Source of the DNA: JBEVJC01 sp040510375 | Lineage (GTDB): Bacteria; Bacteroidota; Bacteroidia; Chitinophagales; Chitinophagaceae | Assembly (NCBI GenBank): GCA_040510375.1 | Contig: JBEVJC010000008.1 | Location: forward strand, 248,001 to 312,000 | DNA: 64,000 nt | Direction of reading: 5' to 3' | In this document: positions 29,347 to 39,402 of the stretch, piece by piece | How positions within the stretch are numbered: the stretch's first letter is position 1 | Layout: each line of letters starts with the position of its first letter | The notes under the pieces: generated by a model | Database searches by the model: none | Seen by the model: the letters and a program-made list of their open reading frames with translations, nothing else | What the model was told of the DNA's origin: nothing | Position numbers and translations under genes: made by a program

Positions 29347-32233
29347 ATGAAGGCAATAGAACTGAATGTATTATTTCATCATATTAAAATTATTGCCGTT
29401 CTCAGTGTATTGTTGCTATTATCCGTATCACTGACTGCCCAAAACGGAAAATCAGTAAAAGGGGCCATAACAGACAGCACAAATAATGCGATTCCCGATG
29501 TTACAGTAAGCCTGGTCGAATTAAACGCACAGCGGGATACGTTAAGGACAATCAGCAATGAACACGGGGAATTTAGATTTAAAAATGTAAAAGGTGGAGA
29601 TTTTAAGATCCAGGTTACAAGTGTGGGTTATGCCGCTTTTCTAAAAATCTATCATTACTCCGACTCCCTCAATGACATAACCATTCCGGGTATCCAGGTA
29701 AGTAATCAAACAAAGGTCCTGGAAGAAGTAATTGTAACGGTGGACAGGACTATCACCATAAAAGAAGATACAATCGAATTTAAAGCAGATAGCTTTAAAC
29801 TGCGACCCGATTCAGACGTAGAGGCATTGCTTAAAAAAATACCAGGAATTCAGGTGGACGCAAATGGCAATATCACCGCCTATGGGAAGAGTGTCAACAA
29901 AATCAGGGTAAATGGAAAAGATTTTTTCAGCGGCGACATCAAAACTGCTACTAAAGAACTCCCGGCAAATATTGTGGACATGGTACAGGTAATAGATAAT
30001 TATGGCGATCAGGCAGCATTTACCGGTGTAAAAGATGGAGATCCGGAGAAAATCATAAATCTTCAAATTAAAAAAGACAAGAACCGGGGTTATTTCGGGA
30101 GAGGCCAGGCAGGCTATGGTACGGATCAGCGATATACAGTGAACGGCTCAGGCAATCTTTTCAACAATGATCAGCAGATTTCACTGCTGGCTAATCTAAA
30201 TAATACAAATACCAGCACCTTTAGCCTTCCACGTGCACCGGGCAGCGGCGGCTCCAGTGGAGCAGGTGGGATGCCTGACAACGGGACAATGAATACTTTA
30301 AGTACGGTTATGAATAACGGTGACGGCGGTTTCCTGCAGAATGGACAGGCTAGCAATGACGGTATCAGTCGCACCAATTCTTTAGGACTGAACTACCGCG
30401 ACGACCTGGGAAAGAATTTATCCATCTATGGCAGTTACACGTTCACCGATAAACAAGTAGTGACATTGAGTAATACACAGCAGACTAACCTGTTTACTAC
30501 CGGTTCAGTATTAAACAACCAGACAGGCAATAAAACAGAAAACAACAGCAATCACCGGTTCTTTTTTAATGCAGAGTGGAAGATTGATTCCTTCAACCAG
30601 GTAAAGTTTAGCCCGTCAGTTTCTTACGGCAAAAGTAATTCAACAACCGGGAGTGATTTCCTGTTTAACCGAAACGATTTTGAAAAACTTAGTGAAGGAA
30701 CCAGTTATTACACTAATAACAAAGCACAACCGAATATTACCGGAACTATTTTATATAACCACCGGTTCCGCAGACCTGGCCGGTTATTCTCCGCCAACTT
30801 TACAACCGGATCAAACATTACTGACCAGACCGACGACCAGATCAACAATAGTATTTCCTATCCTTCCGGTAGCAGTACAGGAGTGGCAAATAATCAACAT
30901 CAATACATCACACAATACAACACGAACTCCTCCCGAAGTATCCTCCTTTCCTTTTCAGAGCCTTTAACCAAAAAGAAAAGCATAGAACTGAACTACACGA
31001 ACAGTTACAATTTCACTGACAATGATAGAAAAAACTTATCTGATGGAAAACGGCACCACTACCGTACTTGATAGCCTGAGCAATATTTACGAAAACATTT
31101 TTACCTACAACCGATTTGCTGTTAATTACCGCGTAAATGAAAAGAAGTATAATTATTCCATAGGCATAGCTGCGCAAACCAGCGAGATGAAGGGAGAGTC
31201 ATTTTTCACCAAGAGCAATTTTAAAGAAACGACATTCAATTGGATTCCGCTTGCCCGTTTTACCTATAATTTTTCAAGGACAAGGTCACTTTCAGTAAAT
31301 TACCAGGGGAATGTTTCTGCCCCATCCTACAGTCAGCTGCAACCGGTATATGATTACTCAAATCCTCAATACCCTGTTATTGGGAATCCAAGCCTTAAAC
31401 CTGAATTCAAAAACAGCCTTTCCGCCCGTTATAATAATTTTGATTTTATGTCGGGGAATGTCTTATTCTCCAATATCAGCTATAGCTTTTCGAAGGATCG
31501 GGTATCCAGTAATTCAATAGACAAATCCGGTAATGGAAACGGAGGTTCGTCGGGTGCAATTCAGGAAACACGATACCTGAATGCTGACGGATTTTATAAT
31601 GCGTCCGGGTTTTATACCTTTTCCAGACCCTTTCAGCAGAGGAAATTTACACTCACCCTGAACGGCAATCTTAATTATACCAATGATATCTCATTTATCA
31701 ACTCCCGGAAGAATACAGGTAAAAATTTTGTTGGTACCCAGGGGGTGAACTTTGATGTCAGGTTAAATGACTGGCTGGAAATGGGCGCCGGTGGGAACTA
31801 TACCTACAACACGACCAATAACAGTTTAACCCCCCAGGCCAATACAGAAGTAAGATCATATACGCTAAGCAGTAATGGAAAAATCCACTTTCCTGCCGGG
31901 ATAGTGCTGAATTATGATTTAAACAAAACCTTCAATAACGGATACGGTGTTTCAGCAAATCCGTTCATTATAAATGGTTACCTGGAAAGACAATTTTCAA
32001 AGAACAACAAATATTCTATCCGGCTGCAGGCATATGATCTGTTAAACCAGAATACCAGTATCAGTCGCACCGTCAATGCCAACAGCATCACTGATACCCG
32101 GACGAACAGGCTGGGACAATACTTTATGCTGAGCTTTAATTTCCGTTTGCAAAAGTTTAAGGGGAAACAGCCCAAAATACAATTTCCCTCTGGTCCTCCT
32201 CCAGATGGACCCTCCCCCTTCAGGAATAATTAA
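29347..32233 (+). pseudogene. TonB-dependent receptor split by a +1 base in an A6 run
   Basis: Two reading frames together give one receptor of about 960 residues. The first, from the ATG at 29347 with a signal peptide, holds the carboxypeptidase-like repeat (VKGAITDSTNNAIPDVTV), the plug (VRVNGKDFFSGDIKTATKEL region) and early barrel, and ends at 31071. The second continues the barrel to 32233 (FMLSFNFRLQKFKGK). The switch lies at six A at 31029-31034; with five A the frame reads NDRKTYLMENGTTTVLDSLS without a break. Everything else is intact, so this is a recent lesion, a phase-variable tract or a sequencing error. Downstream is another broken gene. Confidence 0.8.
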
Positions 32234-32381
32234 ACAACATGAATACAAAAGAAAAGTCAATAGCGATTTTGCCCCATTAAACTCCATTTTTGTCTATTTG
32301 AATATAAAAGGTTGGTCACCTGAAAAACCGGCAGTTTATTTACAGGTGTTTTACTTAACTTAACATATAAAATATAAACTC

Positions 32382-32891
32382 ATGAAAATTTCTTATTCTA
32401 TAATGAAACTCTCTTTCCTCCTGATTGCTCCCTTATTACTTCTGTCATTTTTATCTATGCCTCCCCGTACAAATTTTGGCGGCCAATGGAAACTCAACGA
32501 AGGTAAAAGTGAACTGGGACAATTTGCCGGCTTTGCTGCTAAATCCATTAAAGCAGATCAAACCGAGGATGCCATCACCATTACCAAGGTAAACGAATTT
32601 AATGGCGAAGAAATCACCTGAACTGAAACACTGACTTTCGACGGTAAAGAGTCTGAAAGCTCAGGTGGTTTCGGTAATTCAAAAAGGAAATCCATTGCAA
32701 AGTGGTCAGATGACGGCAGGATTTTAACTGTCACCTTTGAATTAAAGTTTGAATTTAACGGGGAAACCAATGAGCTTAAAGGCACGGAGGTTTACAGCCA
32801 GAGTGATGATGGAAAAACGTTGACGCTGCAGAGTAATAGTACAGGGCCGCAGGGAGATATCAGCAGCAAGGCTGTGTATGACAAACAATAG
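32382..32891 (+). pseudogene. Small exported protein interrupted by an in-frame TGA
   Basis: The reading frame starts at ATG 32382 with a signal peptide (MKLSFLLIAPLLLLSFLSM segment) and continues in frame for 169 codons to TAG at 32889, except for a TGA at 32619-32621. Before the stop it reads FGGQWKLNEGKSELGQF; after it TETLTFDGKES and then further beta-type sequence with SDDGRILTVTFELKF and SDDGKTLTLQSNS. It resembles small lipocalin-like exported proteins of Bacteroidota. The intact frame after the stop indicates a single point change. It follows the frameshifted receptor by about 150 bp and may have been co-expressed with it. Confidence 0.75.
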
Positions 32892-32898
32892 AACCCAG

Positions 32899-33090
32899 CT
32901 AACCCCAGATGCCTGTTGCGGCGGTTTTGGTAACATATTGGGTGAAGTCGGCAGGCTTTCTTCCCAACGCTCTTTCCACGCCGTCGGCAATATGGGCATT
33001 ACTGCCATCCAATACTTCCGTAAATAAACAGGTAATGAGTTGAATCACCTCATCGGTATTGTAATTGATTTGTGGTGATTCATTGATACT
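32899..33090 (-). pseudogene. 3' remnant of an NmrA/SDR-type NAD(P)-binding protein
   Basis: An open frame of 63 codons without a start on the minus strand ends in a C-terminus typical of NmrA-like reductases: IADGVERALGRKPADFTQYV followed by TKTAATGIWG. The nucleotide-binding N-terminal two thirds are missing. It sits against the end of the TGA-interrupted gene (8 bp) and 5 bp from the VOC gene, so a deletion probably removed the rest. Confidence 0.6.
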
Positions 33091-33095
33091 CTAAA

Positions 33096-33470
33096 TTATT
33101 TATTTACGCTTTGTTGCAGGTTAAACACCGTACCAGCCGGGTCCATAATCCAATGCATATTTCCAGGTAACTCCTCTAACTCGTCGCAGGTTTCCACCCC
33201 ATTATGTTTCAAGTAGCTGGTTGCTGCTTCTACATCAGGGACAGTTAACTGCAGCCATGTTTCGGAATGGGTGTAATTGTCTACGCAGTCGAGCCAGATA
33301 ATATTGTTACCAAATTTTACCTGGAAGGTCCTGGAAACTGTTGGATTACTGATTGGTTTTTCTTCAACTTCAAGTTTCAGGATGTTCCGGTAAAAGGCAA
33401 CAGTCTGGTCATATTTGCTTTTCGGAATCTTGATTGCAATATTAATCCCTGCTTCAAATCTGGTTTCCAT
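33096..33470 (-). CDS. VOC (glyoxalase/bleomycin resistance) superfamily protein
   Basis: 124 residues forming one vicinal-oxygen-chelate half: an N-terminal beta strand (INIAIKIPKSKYDQTVAFY), the helix-strand repeat, and a second half with WLQLTVPDVEAATSYLKHNG and HWIMDPAGTVFNLQQ. It could be a small dioxygenase, isomerase or binding protein. The substrate cannot be told. Start at the ATG at 33470. Confidence 0.82.
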   Translation of the reverse strand: METRFEAGINIAIKIPKSKYDQTVAFYRNILKLEVEEKPISNPTVSRTFQVKFGNNIIWLDCVDNYTHSETWLQLTVPDVEAATSYLKHNGVETCDELEELPGNMHWIMDPAGTVFNLQQSVNK

Positions 33471-33787
33471 GTTTTAAGAAGTTGTTGGTTTAAATTCCCA
33501 GGTAATGTAGTTTTTCTCCGGCTAATGACCATATCCGCAACGTCCCGGCTTCTTCTGCACAGGGTGTGTCGCTTCGTTTTGCTTCACGCAGACTGTTAGA
33601 CCCGGCCATTTTTTATCCAGTTCTTATCTGGTGCTGTACCCCGATACTCTTCGGCTTCATGATTAATGTCCAGGTCTTCCAGCTTGCCAGTTTAAGCGCT
33701 CCCCTTGCACCCATAAAATCTCCGCTTACTGCCCTGCTGTTACGATCGCGGACATAAGATAATTATTTCTGGTTTATAGCAAGCTTT
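33471..33787. other. Intergenic region, no supported gene
   Basis: 317 bases between two minus-strand genes. A short minus-strand open stretch reads RGALKLASWKTWTL and may be a protein remnant, but I recognise no family. No tRNA, repeat or clear terminator is seen. Confidence 0.5.
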
Positions 33788-35032
33788 TTATTCAGAGGGT
33801 TGTATAACAACAGGTATAGAATCTTTATTTTTTTTATTTAATTGCAAAGGTGCAGTTTCATACAAAAAGAACGCTATCAAGCCGCCACCAAGCGTTGCAC
33901 CTGTAGCGATATAAAATGGTGCATGCAACCCAAATTGATCGGCTGACAAGCCAGCTGCCAGCGGTGCAATGAAACCACCCACCACTTCACCAATGCCCAT
34001 GACAAGACCTAAAGTCTGGGCAATATATTGACGAGGCATTGTTTCAGAGGGGATGGTTGCGAGCACGATCGGGAAACAACCCATTGTAGTAGCACCCAGT
34101 AAAAGCAATAGCGAAAGGTTAATAAAACTACTTGCGAAATAAATAATACTCAGGGGCATTAATGCACTAAGCAAAAAGCAGCTAATGACCATGGGTCTTC
34201 TTCCAACCTTATCTGATAAAGCCGGCACTACAACACCCCAGATAATTGCGCCCAGTCCGAATGCAGTCATCGTTTTACCCATGTCTTCCGGTGTGAAATG
34301 TTTTATTGATACTAAATATTTCGGCATGAATGCGAGTTGGGCAGAGAGCCATATCATCATACAACAGCTCAGTAGGGTTGCTACCCATACATTCCGGTAA
34401 TTCAATAAACCTGTAACAGATACTTTTTTCCTATTTTTTTCTACCCGTATTTCATTTTGTTCTTTTATATAAAAAAGGCCAACAACCGCCAACACCAAAC
34501 CTGGTAGGCCGGCAATAAAGAATGCCTTTCTCCAGCCAAAGTTAACAGCAAGCGTAACCAGTATTATTGGTGCCATCATGGCCAGCACATTACTGACAAA
34601 ACTTTGCATAAAACCCATGTTAAAACCCCTTCGTTTTTCTGATGAAGCATCAATCATTATTGCCTGTGCAAGGGGTAACACGGGGCCTTCTGCGAAACCC
34701 ATAATGATCCGGGCAAGCAATAAAAACCCAAAACTTGTGGCTAAACCAGAGGTAAATGAACAAATTGAAAAGGAGGCTACGGCAATGATGAGATATTGTT
34801 TTCTTTTACCTGTCTTGTCCGATAAAGTACCAGCCAGGTATCCCGACGCGGCCCACGCCAGGGCCAATAATGAGCTCAGCAAACCAATTTGGGTATTGTC
34901 CAGGCCGAGTTCCTGATCGAAAAAAGGCACTAGAATATTTAGTGCCATACGGTCGAACAAAACAAAGCCAAAAATAAAACTTAGTAAAACGAGGAGTTTA
35001 TTCTCGTAACTGAACAGATGTTTTATTCTCAT
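33788..35032 (-). CDS. Major facilitator superfamily transporter
   Basis: 414-residue inner membrane transporter with about twelve hydrophobic segments. The signature loop between helices 2 and 3 reads GTLSDKTGKRKQ, and the duplicated loop in the second half reads ALSDKVGRRPM. Between residues 190 and 210 a charged central loop (KEQNEIRVEKNRKK) separates the two six-helix halves. The helix 4-5 stretch GFAEGPVLPLAQAIM is typical of anion:cation symporter-like members that carry organic acids or sugar acids. Substrate not determined. It starts 12 bp after the NTF2-like gene and is probably in one operon with it and the AraC gene. Confidence 0.87.
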   Translation of the reverse strand: MRIKHLFSYENKLLVLLSFIFGFVLFDRMALNILVPFFDQELGLDNTQIGLLSSLLALAWAASGYLAGTLSDKTGKRKQYLIIAVASFSICSFTSGLATSFGFLLLARIIMGFAEGPVLPLAQAIMIDASSEKRRGFNMGFMQSFVSNVLAMMAPIILVTLAVNFGWRKAFFIAGLPGLVLAVVGLFYIKEQNEIRVEKNRKKVSVTGLLNYRNVWVATLLSCCMMIWLSAQLAFMPKYLVSIKHFTPEDMGKTMTAFGLGAIIWGVVVPALSDKVGRRPMVISCFLLSALMPLSIIYFASSFINLSLLLLLGATTMGCFPIVLATIPSETMPRQYIAQTLGLVMGIGEVVGGFIAPLAAGLSADQFGLHAPFYIATGATLGGGLIAFFLYETAPLQLNKKNKDSIPVVIQPSE

Positions 35033-35044
35033 ATCATTTAACCT

Positions 35045-35557
35045 TTAGTCTTTCGGCATTTGTTTAACAGGGTTGAACGGTTCAGCTCCTTTATCAATTA
35101 CAACATTTTCTCCTGTCTCCATTAACCATTTTCCGTTTTGTTTTGCGTATACAAGTAAAGCAAGGCCATCAGTGGGGCCGGGGGTTTTCCCGTCAGGCAT
35201 CGGAACAGGATTTGGGTCAGAAAAATGCCAGATAATGTGGGCAATTGCCACATCCGTTGTTAAAAACCGGATGGTAACAGACTTTTTTTCACAAACAGCG
35301 GTTTTAAAGATGGTATTATGATAAACCTGGTGCGCATATTGTGATTCCTTTCGGCCTTTCCACCACATCCCTACAACGTTAACCCAGTCGGTATTTTCAG
35401 TCGTATAGTTTTTCAGGTCATCATAATTATGATTATTCCAGCTATAAATCATCGCATCAATTTGTTTATTGATGGCTGTTTCATCTTCTGTGCGATTCTG
35501 GGCAAGGAGGATGCCACCTATTAACAAGAAGACAGTCGTTGTAAGTCCTTTTTTCAT
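35045..35557 (-). CDS. Exported SgcJ/EcaC (NTF2-like) family protein
   Basis: 170 residues with a signal peptide (MKKGLTTTVFLLIGGILLAQ). The NTF2-like/DUF4440 cone fold is recognisable from ETAINKQIDAMIYSWNNHNY, DWVNVVGMWWKGRKE and the strand HIIWHFSDP. Such domains bind small molecules or act as small-substrate enzymes; no catalytic pair can be assigned. It lies between the AraC regulator and the MFS transporter with short gaps, suggesting a common substrate. Confidence 0.82.
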   Translation of the reverse strand: MKKGLTTTVFLLIGGILLAQNRTEDETAINKQIDAMIYSWNNHNYDDLKNYTTENTDWVNVVGMWWKGRKESQYAHQVYHNTIFKTAVCEKKSVTIRFLTTDVAIAHIIWHFSDPNPVPMPDGKTPGPTDGLALLVYAKQNGKWLMETGENVVIDKGAEPFNPVKQMPKD

Positions 35558-35622
35558 AATTGATTATTTTCTTGTAAAGGTCTATTCAGGAGCAGGCAAA
35601 AACATAGTATAAACGCGACAAC

Positions 35623-36453
35623 TTATTCAAACACGTGGTCAAAAAGTTTCACCTGTGATTTCAAATATTCCGATTCAATTGATGAAGGATTTACGCCGGC
35701 AAATTCCCGAAAGTCGCGTATGAGGTGCATCTGGTCAAAATACCCGCATTCATGGGCAATGTTTATCCAGCTGGTCCCGGGCTGTTGTTCATTAATAATC
35801 CAGGCTTGTGAAAATCTTACCAACCGGGAGAAATATTTTGGAGGTAACCCTATCCGTTGTTTAAATAACCTTTCAAATTGCCGGGTGCTAAGGCACGCAT
35901 GAGATGCCAGTTCCTCAATTTTAAGTAATCCCCGCTCTTTCATAAGCAGGTGGAGGGCATGATCAATGGGTAGGGTTCTTTTTAATTTACCTATATGGTT
36001 AAGCAGAAAGTTTTCCACTATTAATTTCATCTGAGTAAAAGAATTAGCTTCCTGTAACCGATTATAAACTTCCTTTATTTTATTTCCCATCAGGTCCACC
36101 CCATCAAATCCATCTTTGCATAAAAGTTCACTCATCGGGATACCTAAAAAGCGATACAGACCTCCCGGTTGAAATCCTACGTTTATCACCAAATGATCGC
36201 GACCTGCGGTGATAATATGCCGATTAATATGAGGTCCAACGATGAAAGAAGAAGGAAGTGTTTCCTTAACTTTTGTGGCTATATTTTCTGAATCTGCAGA
36301 ATCCCTTACATAAAACAACAAGCCGTGACCGGGAAGTGGAGGAATTGACAAATTGAGCTGGGCCTGCGAAGCATCTAACTTCACCTGGTGTATCATGATG
36401 TTTTTTACAAATCCTTTTAAAGCCGGATGCGGCGTGTAGAATTGCTGATACAT
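35623..36453 (-). CDS. AraC-family transcriptional regulator
   Basis: 276 residues. The N-terminal part (about 1-150) is a cupin-like sensor of the DUF6597 type (HPALKGFVKNIMIHQVK). The C-terminal two-helix-turn-helix domain has LKIEELASHACLSTRQFERL followed by IGLPPKYFSRLVRFSQAW and the second recognition block NIAHECGYFDQMHLIRDFRE. It heads the probable operon with the NTF2-like and MFS genes and probably controls it. The region to its right is shared with the divergent TonB receptor gene. Confidence 0.9.
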   Translation of the reverse strand: MYQQFYTPHPALKGFVKNIMIHQVKLDASQAQLNLSIPPLPGHGLLFYVRDSADSENIATKVKETLPSSFIVGPHINRHIITAGRDHLVINVGFQPGGLYRFLGIPMSELLCKDGFDGVDLMGNKIKEVYNRLQEANSFTQMKLIVENFLLNHIGKLKRTLPIDHALHLLMKERGLLKIEELASHACLSTRQFERLFKQRIGLPPKYFSRLVRFSQAWIINEQQPGTSWINIAHECGYFDQMHLIRDFREFAGVNPSSIESEYLKSQVKLFDHVFE

Positions 36454-36775
36454 GGTGTTTCTGTTAGTACATTTACGGGGCGCCGTGCAACATCTTCACT
36501 CCAATTTATACAAAATTTCGATTGTTTGATGCCGTATACGCCATCCGTTACCTCAAAAATTTGACGAAACTTAAACTCGCCATGTCAATAAATGACAGGT
36601 TCAACTCATCTGGTAATTCACGCGACTCATGGCTTTTTGTTACACTCCCGACACTGTCTCCAAACATTATCAAACTGGCACGTAATACATCTGAATACAA
36701 AATGTTTCCCCGGCCAAAAGTCATAAAAATCATCTGGAAAATAGTACATTGGGGGAAATCTGCCGATCATCCCTG
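36454..36775. other. Divergent intergenic region, AraC gene and NAD salvage operon
   Basis: 322 bases holding the promoters of both directions. I looked for a TPP riboswitch, which often precedes pnu-type transporters in Bacteroidota, and did not find its conserved pairs. No other regulatory RNA or operator could be named. Confidence 0.5.
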
Positions 36776-38773
36776 ATGAAGACAAAAATATCTGCTTGTA
36801 TCCTCAGCATAGTCAGTTGTCAGTATCTTATAGCACAGGACACAATTCCCGGTGACAGCATCAACCAGCTACCTGAAATAATAATAAGTTACCAGGCCAG
36901 CCGTCTAACTCCATTCAGTTTTCAAAATCTGAACGGCAGGGAACTCAAACAAAAGTCAACGGGTCAGGAACCCTCATTCCTTCTGGCTGAAACTCCATCT
37001 GTGACTGCATACTCTGATGCCGGCAGCACACAGGGTTACTCGTATTTCAGGATTCGCGGTATGGATCAGACAAGGGTCAATATGAATTTTGACGGAGTAC
37101 CATTGAATGAACCCGAAGACCAGGGCGCCTATTTTTCCAACTATCCCGACATATTCAATTCGCTAAGCCGGCTTCAGATTCAACGCGGTGTGGGTACTTC
37201 AAAAAATGGGGTAGCCAGTTATGCAGGAAGCCTCCAGCTTTTTTCTCCCAACCTTGCGGACTCGTCTTACGCAAGAATCGGGACGGGATACGGTTCTTAT
37301 AACAGCCTTAGGGTTTACGGCGAATACAATAGCGGAATCATCAACAGGAAAGCGGTCTACGCGCGTGTATCACGGATTTATTCGGATGGCTACAAATACA
37401 ATTCTTCCAATAACTCAGAATCCGTATTTGTAAGCGGGGGCCTGTACTGCGATAAATCCACCTGGAAAATAAACCTGATGGCCGGACACCAGAAAAACAG
37501 GCTGGCCTGGCTGGGAGTAGCCGACTCACTAATTGCCCGGGATCGCAAAACCAATGTCAATGAAAACGAGCGGGATGAGTTCATGCAGGTAATGGGCCAA
37601 TTACAGAATAGCTGGAGACTAACAAAACACGCCACCTTGCAGTCAACCATTTACCACACTTTCCTGGACGGCAATAACGATTTTAACCTCAATAGTTTCC
37701 TTGGGTTACCCTCAACAGATGAAATGTACAATTATGCATTCCGATCTGATTTCACAGGACTGTTCAGCAATTTCACCCTTACAACAAACAACCTGTCATG
37801 GACTACGGGGATTCATGGAAATATCTACAGTCGCCGGCACAGGGGTAGCGAAGTAACTCTCGGAAACCTCTACCAGAACAGGGGTTTTAAAAATGAACTC
37901 AGCGCTTACACCAAGGCGTCCTACACAATAAACCAACTGAACATCTTTGCGGATGTCCAATACCGTTACACAGATTTCGATTATTCCGGAAACGCAAGAT
38001 TCGACAAAATAAAATGGCTGTTCCTTAATCCCAAAACGGGAATAACTTATAATGCTGCAAAGGGCACGGTGCTATACTACAGCGTGGGCAGGACGGGACG
38101 CGAGCCAACAAGGACTGATATGGCTGGCGGGAACGACGACCTGCTGGTTGACAGCACCAATGGCAAAGCACTTTTATTCATCACGCATCCGGAATATGTA
38201 GTAGATCATGAATTGGGGATTCGGTATCAATCCATAAAGTGGAATTTGAATTTCAATCTCTACTACATGGATTTTGAGAATGAAATCGTGTTGAATGGGA
38301 AATTCGGACCCAATGGCCTTGCGCTGACCAACAATGTGGAAAGAAGTTTCAGATCCGGAGCAGAGCTAAGCCTGGCATGGCAGGTTACCAAACATGTCAG
38401 GATGATCAACAATTCCGCCTTCAACTTCAGCCGGATCAGGGAACAAAGCCAGGATTTCCAGCCAATCCTGACACCCCGCATAATTATTAACCAGGAAATA
38501 GAATTCTGCCTGCACAAACTACTGCTCGCGCTCAACGCAAAATACCAGCATCGCTCGTATATGGATTTTGCTAACCAGGCACAAGTTGGATCTTACGTTC
38601 TCCTGAACGCGAGAGCGCACTATAATCTCCAGCGTTTCCAGCTAGGCTTATACCTGAATAACCTGACAAACGAAAATTATTACAACAATGGATATGTAGA
38701 AGCGGATGGAACCAGGAAGTATTTTGTACAAGCACCAATAAATTTCTACGCCTCACTTAATTATTCGTTCTGA
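36776..38773 (+). CDS. TonB-dependent receptor, likely for NAD precursors
   Basis: 665 residues from the ATG at 36776 (signal peptide MKTKISACILSIVSCQYLIA). It has no carboxypeptidase-like repeat; the plug begins soon after (LNGRELKQKSTGQEPSFLLA) and carries GYSYFRIRGMDQTRVNMNFD and LQIQRGVGTSKNGVASYAGS. The barrel ends in an aromatic residue (INFYASLNYSF), as needed for BAM-dependent assembly. The stop overlaps the pnuC start (TGATG), so the three genes form one operon. The context points to outer membrane uptake of nicotinamide riboside or nicotinamide mononucleotide. Confidence 0.85.
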   Translation: MKTKISACILSIVSCQYLIAQDTIPGDSINQLPEIIISYQASRLTPFSFQNLNGRELKQKSTGQEPSFLLAETPSVTAYSDAGSTQGYSYFRIRGMDQTRVNMNFDGVPLNEPEDQGAYFSNYPDIFNSLSRLQIQRGVGTSKNGVASYAGSLQLFSPNLADSSYARIGTGYGSYNSLRVYGEYNSGIINRKAVYARVSRIYSDGYKYNSSNNSESVFVSGGLYCDKSTWKINLMAGHQKNRLAWLGVADSLIARDRKTNVNENERDEFMQVMGQLQNSWRLTKHATLQSTIYHTFLDGNNDFNLNSFLGLPSTDEMYNYAFRSDFTGLFSNFTLTTNNLSWTTGIHGNIYSRRHRGSEVTLGNLYQNRGFKNELSAYTKASYTINQLNIFADVQYRYTDFDYSGNARFDKIKWLFLNPKTGITYNAAKGTVLYYSVGRTGREPTRTDMAGGNDDLLVDSTNGKALLFITHPEYVVDHELGIRYQSIKWNLNFNLYYMDFENEIVLNGKFGPNGLALTNNVERSFRSGAELSLAWQVTKHVRMINNSAFNFSRIREQSQDFQPILTPRIIINQEIEFCLHKLLLALNAKYQHRSYMDFANQAQVGSYVLLNARAHYNLQRFQLGLYLNNLTNENYYNNGYVEADGTRKYFVQAPINFYASLNYSF

Positions 38774-39402
38774 TGGACTTCTTCGTTATCAGCAACACAG
38801 CATTCAAAATCATTAACTACGAGTTGAGTTATGTCGAGCTTTTTGCTGTTATATCTGGCCTGGTCTCTGTCTGGTATGCAACAAGGGCCAGAATCTTAAC
38901 ATGGCCAACGGGCGTCATCAACGAAATATTGCTGTTCCTGCTTTTTTTCCAGGTCCAGCTTTACGCAGACATGATGTTACAGGTATTTTTTTTTATCACT
39001 ACTGTATATGGTTGGATCAACTGGAACAAACCTTCATTGACCAACAGGGTTGAAAAACTCAGCCAGAAAAAGAGGTTGTACTATGCGGTTATGATTCCGG
39101 CTGGTTCACTTGCAGCAGGGCTACTGGTTGCCAGTCTGCATAAACTCCTACCTGAATACTTCAATAAACCGGCCAGCTACCCGTTCATCGACTCCTTCGT
39201 GGTGGTCCTTAGCATTGCAGCCACCTTACTTCTTGCAAAAAAGAAAATGGAAAATTGGATTTGCTGGATCATCGTGGACTTAATCGCCATAGTCTTGTAT
39301 TTTGTGAAAGGCATCTATTTCCTGGCCATCGAGTACTTTGTTTTCCTTATACTGGCCACCATTGGTTTCTACAACTGGAAAAGAAAATTGACTTATGATT
39401 AA
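38773..39402 (+). CDS. pnuC: Nicotinamide riboside/mononucleoside transporter PnuC
   Basis: 209-residue inner membrane protein of the PnuC/SWEET-like fold with about seven helices. Family signatures are ILTWPTGVINEILLF, QLYADMMLQVFFFITTVYGW and MENWICWIIVDLIAIVLYFV. PnuC proteins move vitamin precursors by facilitated diffusion, trapped by phosphorylation inside the cell; here the kinase is the next gene. The start overlaps the receptor stop by one base, and the end overlaps nadR by 8 bp. A thiamine-specific PnuT is the main alternative but the nadR partner favours nicotinamide riboside. Confidence 0.9.
   Translation: MDFFVISNTAFKIINYELSYVELFAVISGLVSVWYATRARILTWPTGVINEILLFLLFFQVQLYADMMLQVFFFITTVYGWINWNKPSLTNRVEKLSQKKRLYYAVMIPAGSLAAGLLVASLHKLLPEYFNKPASYPFIDSFVVVLSIAATLLLAKKKMENWICWIIVDLIAIVLYFVKGIYFLAIEYFVFLILATIGFYNWKRKLTYD

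Noticed and set aside
32382..32891. Selenocysteine at the in-frame TGA
   Set aside because: No redox motif surrounds the position, no SECIS-like hairpin was noticed just after it, and the family does not use selenocysteine.
36454..36775. TPP riboswitch before the receptor-pnuC-nadR operon
   Set aside because: The conserved CUGAGA and ACCUGAUCUGG-type elements are not present.
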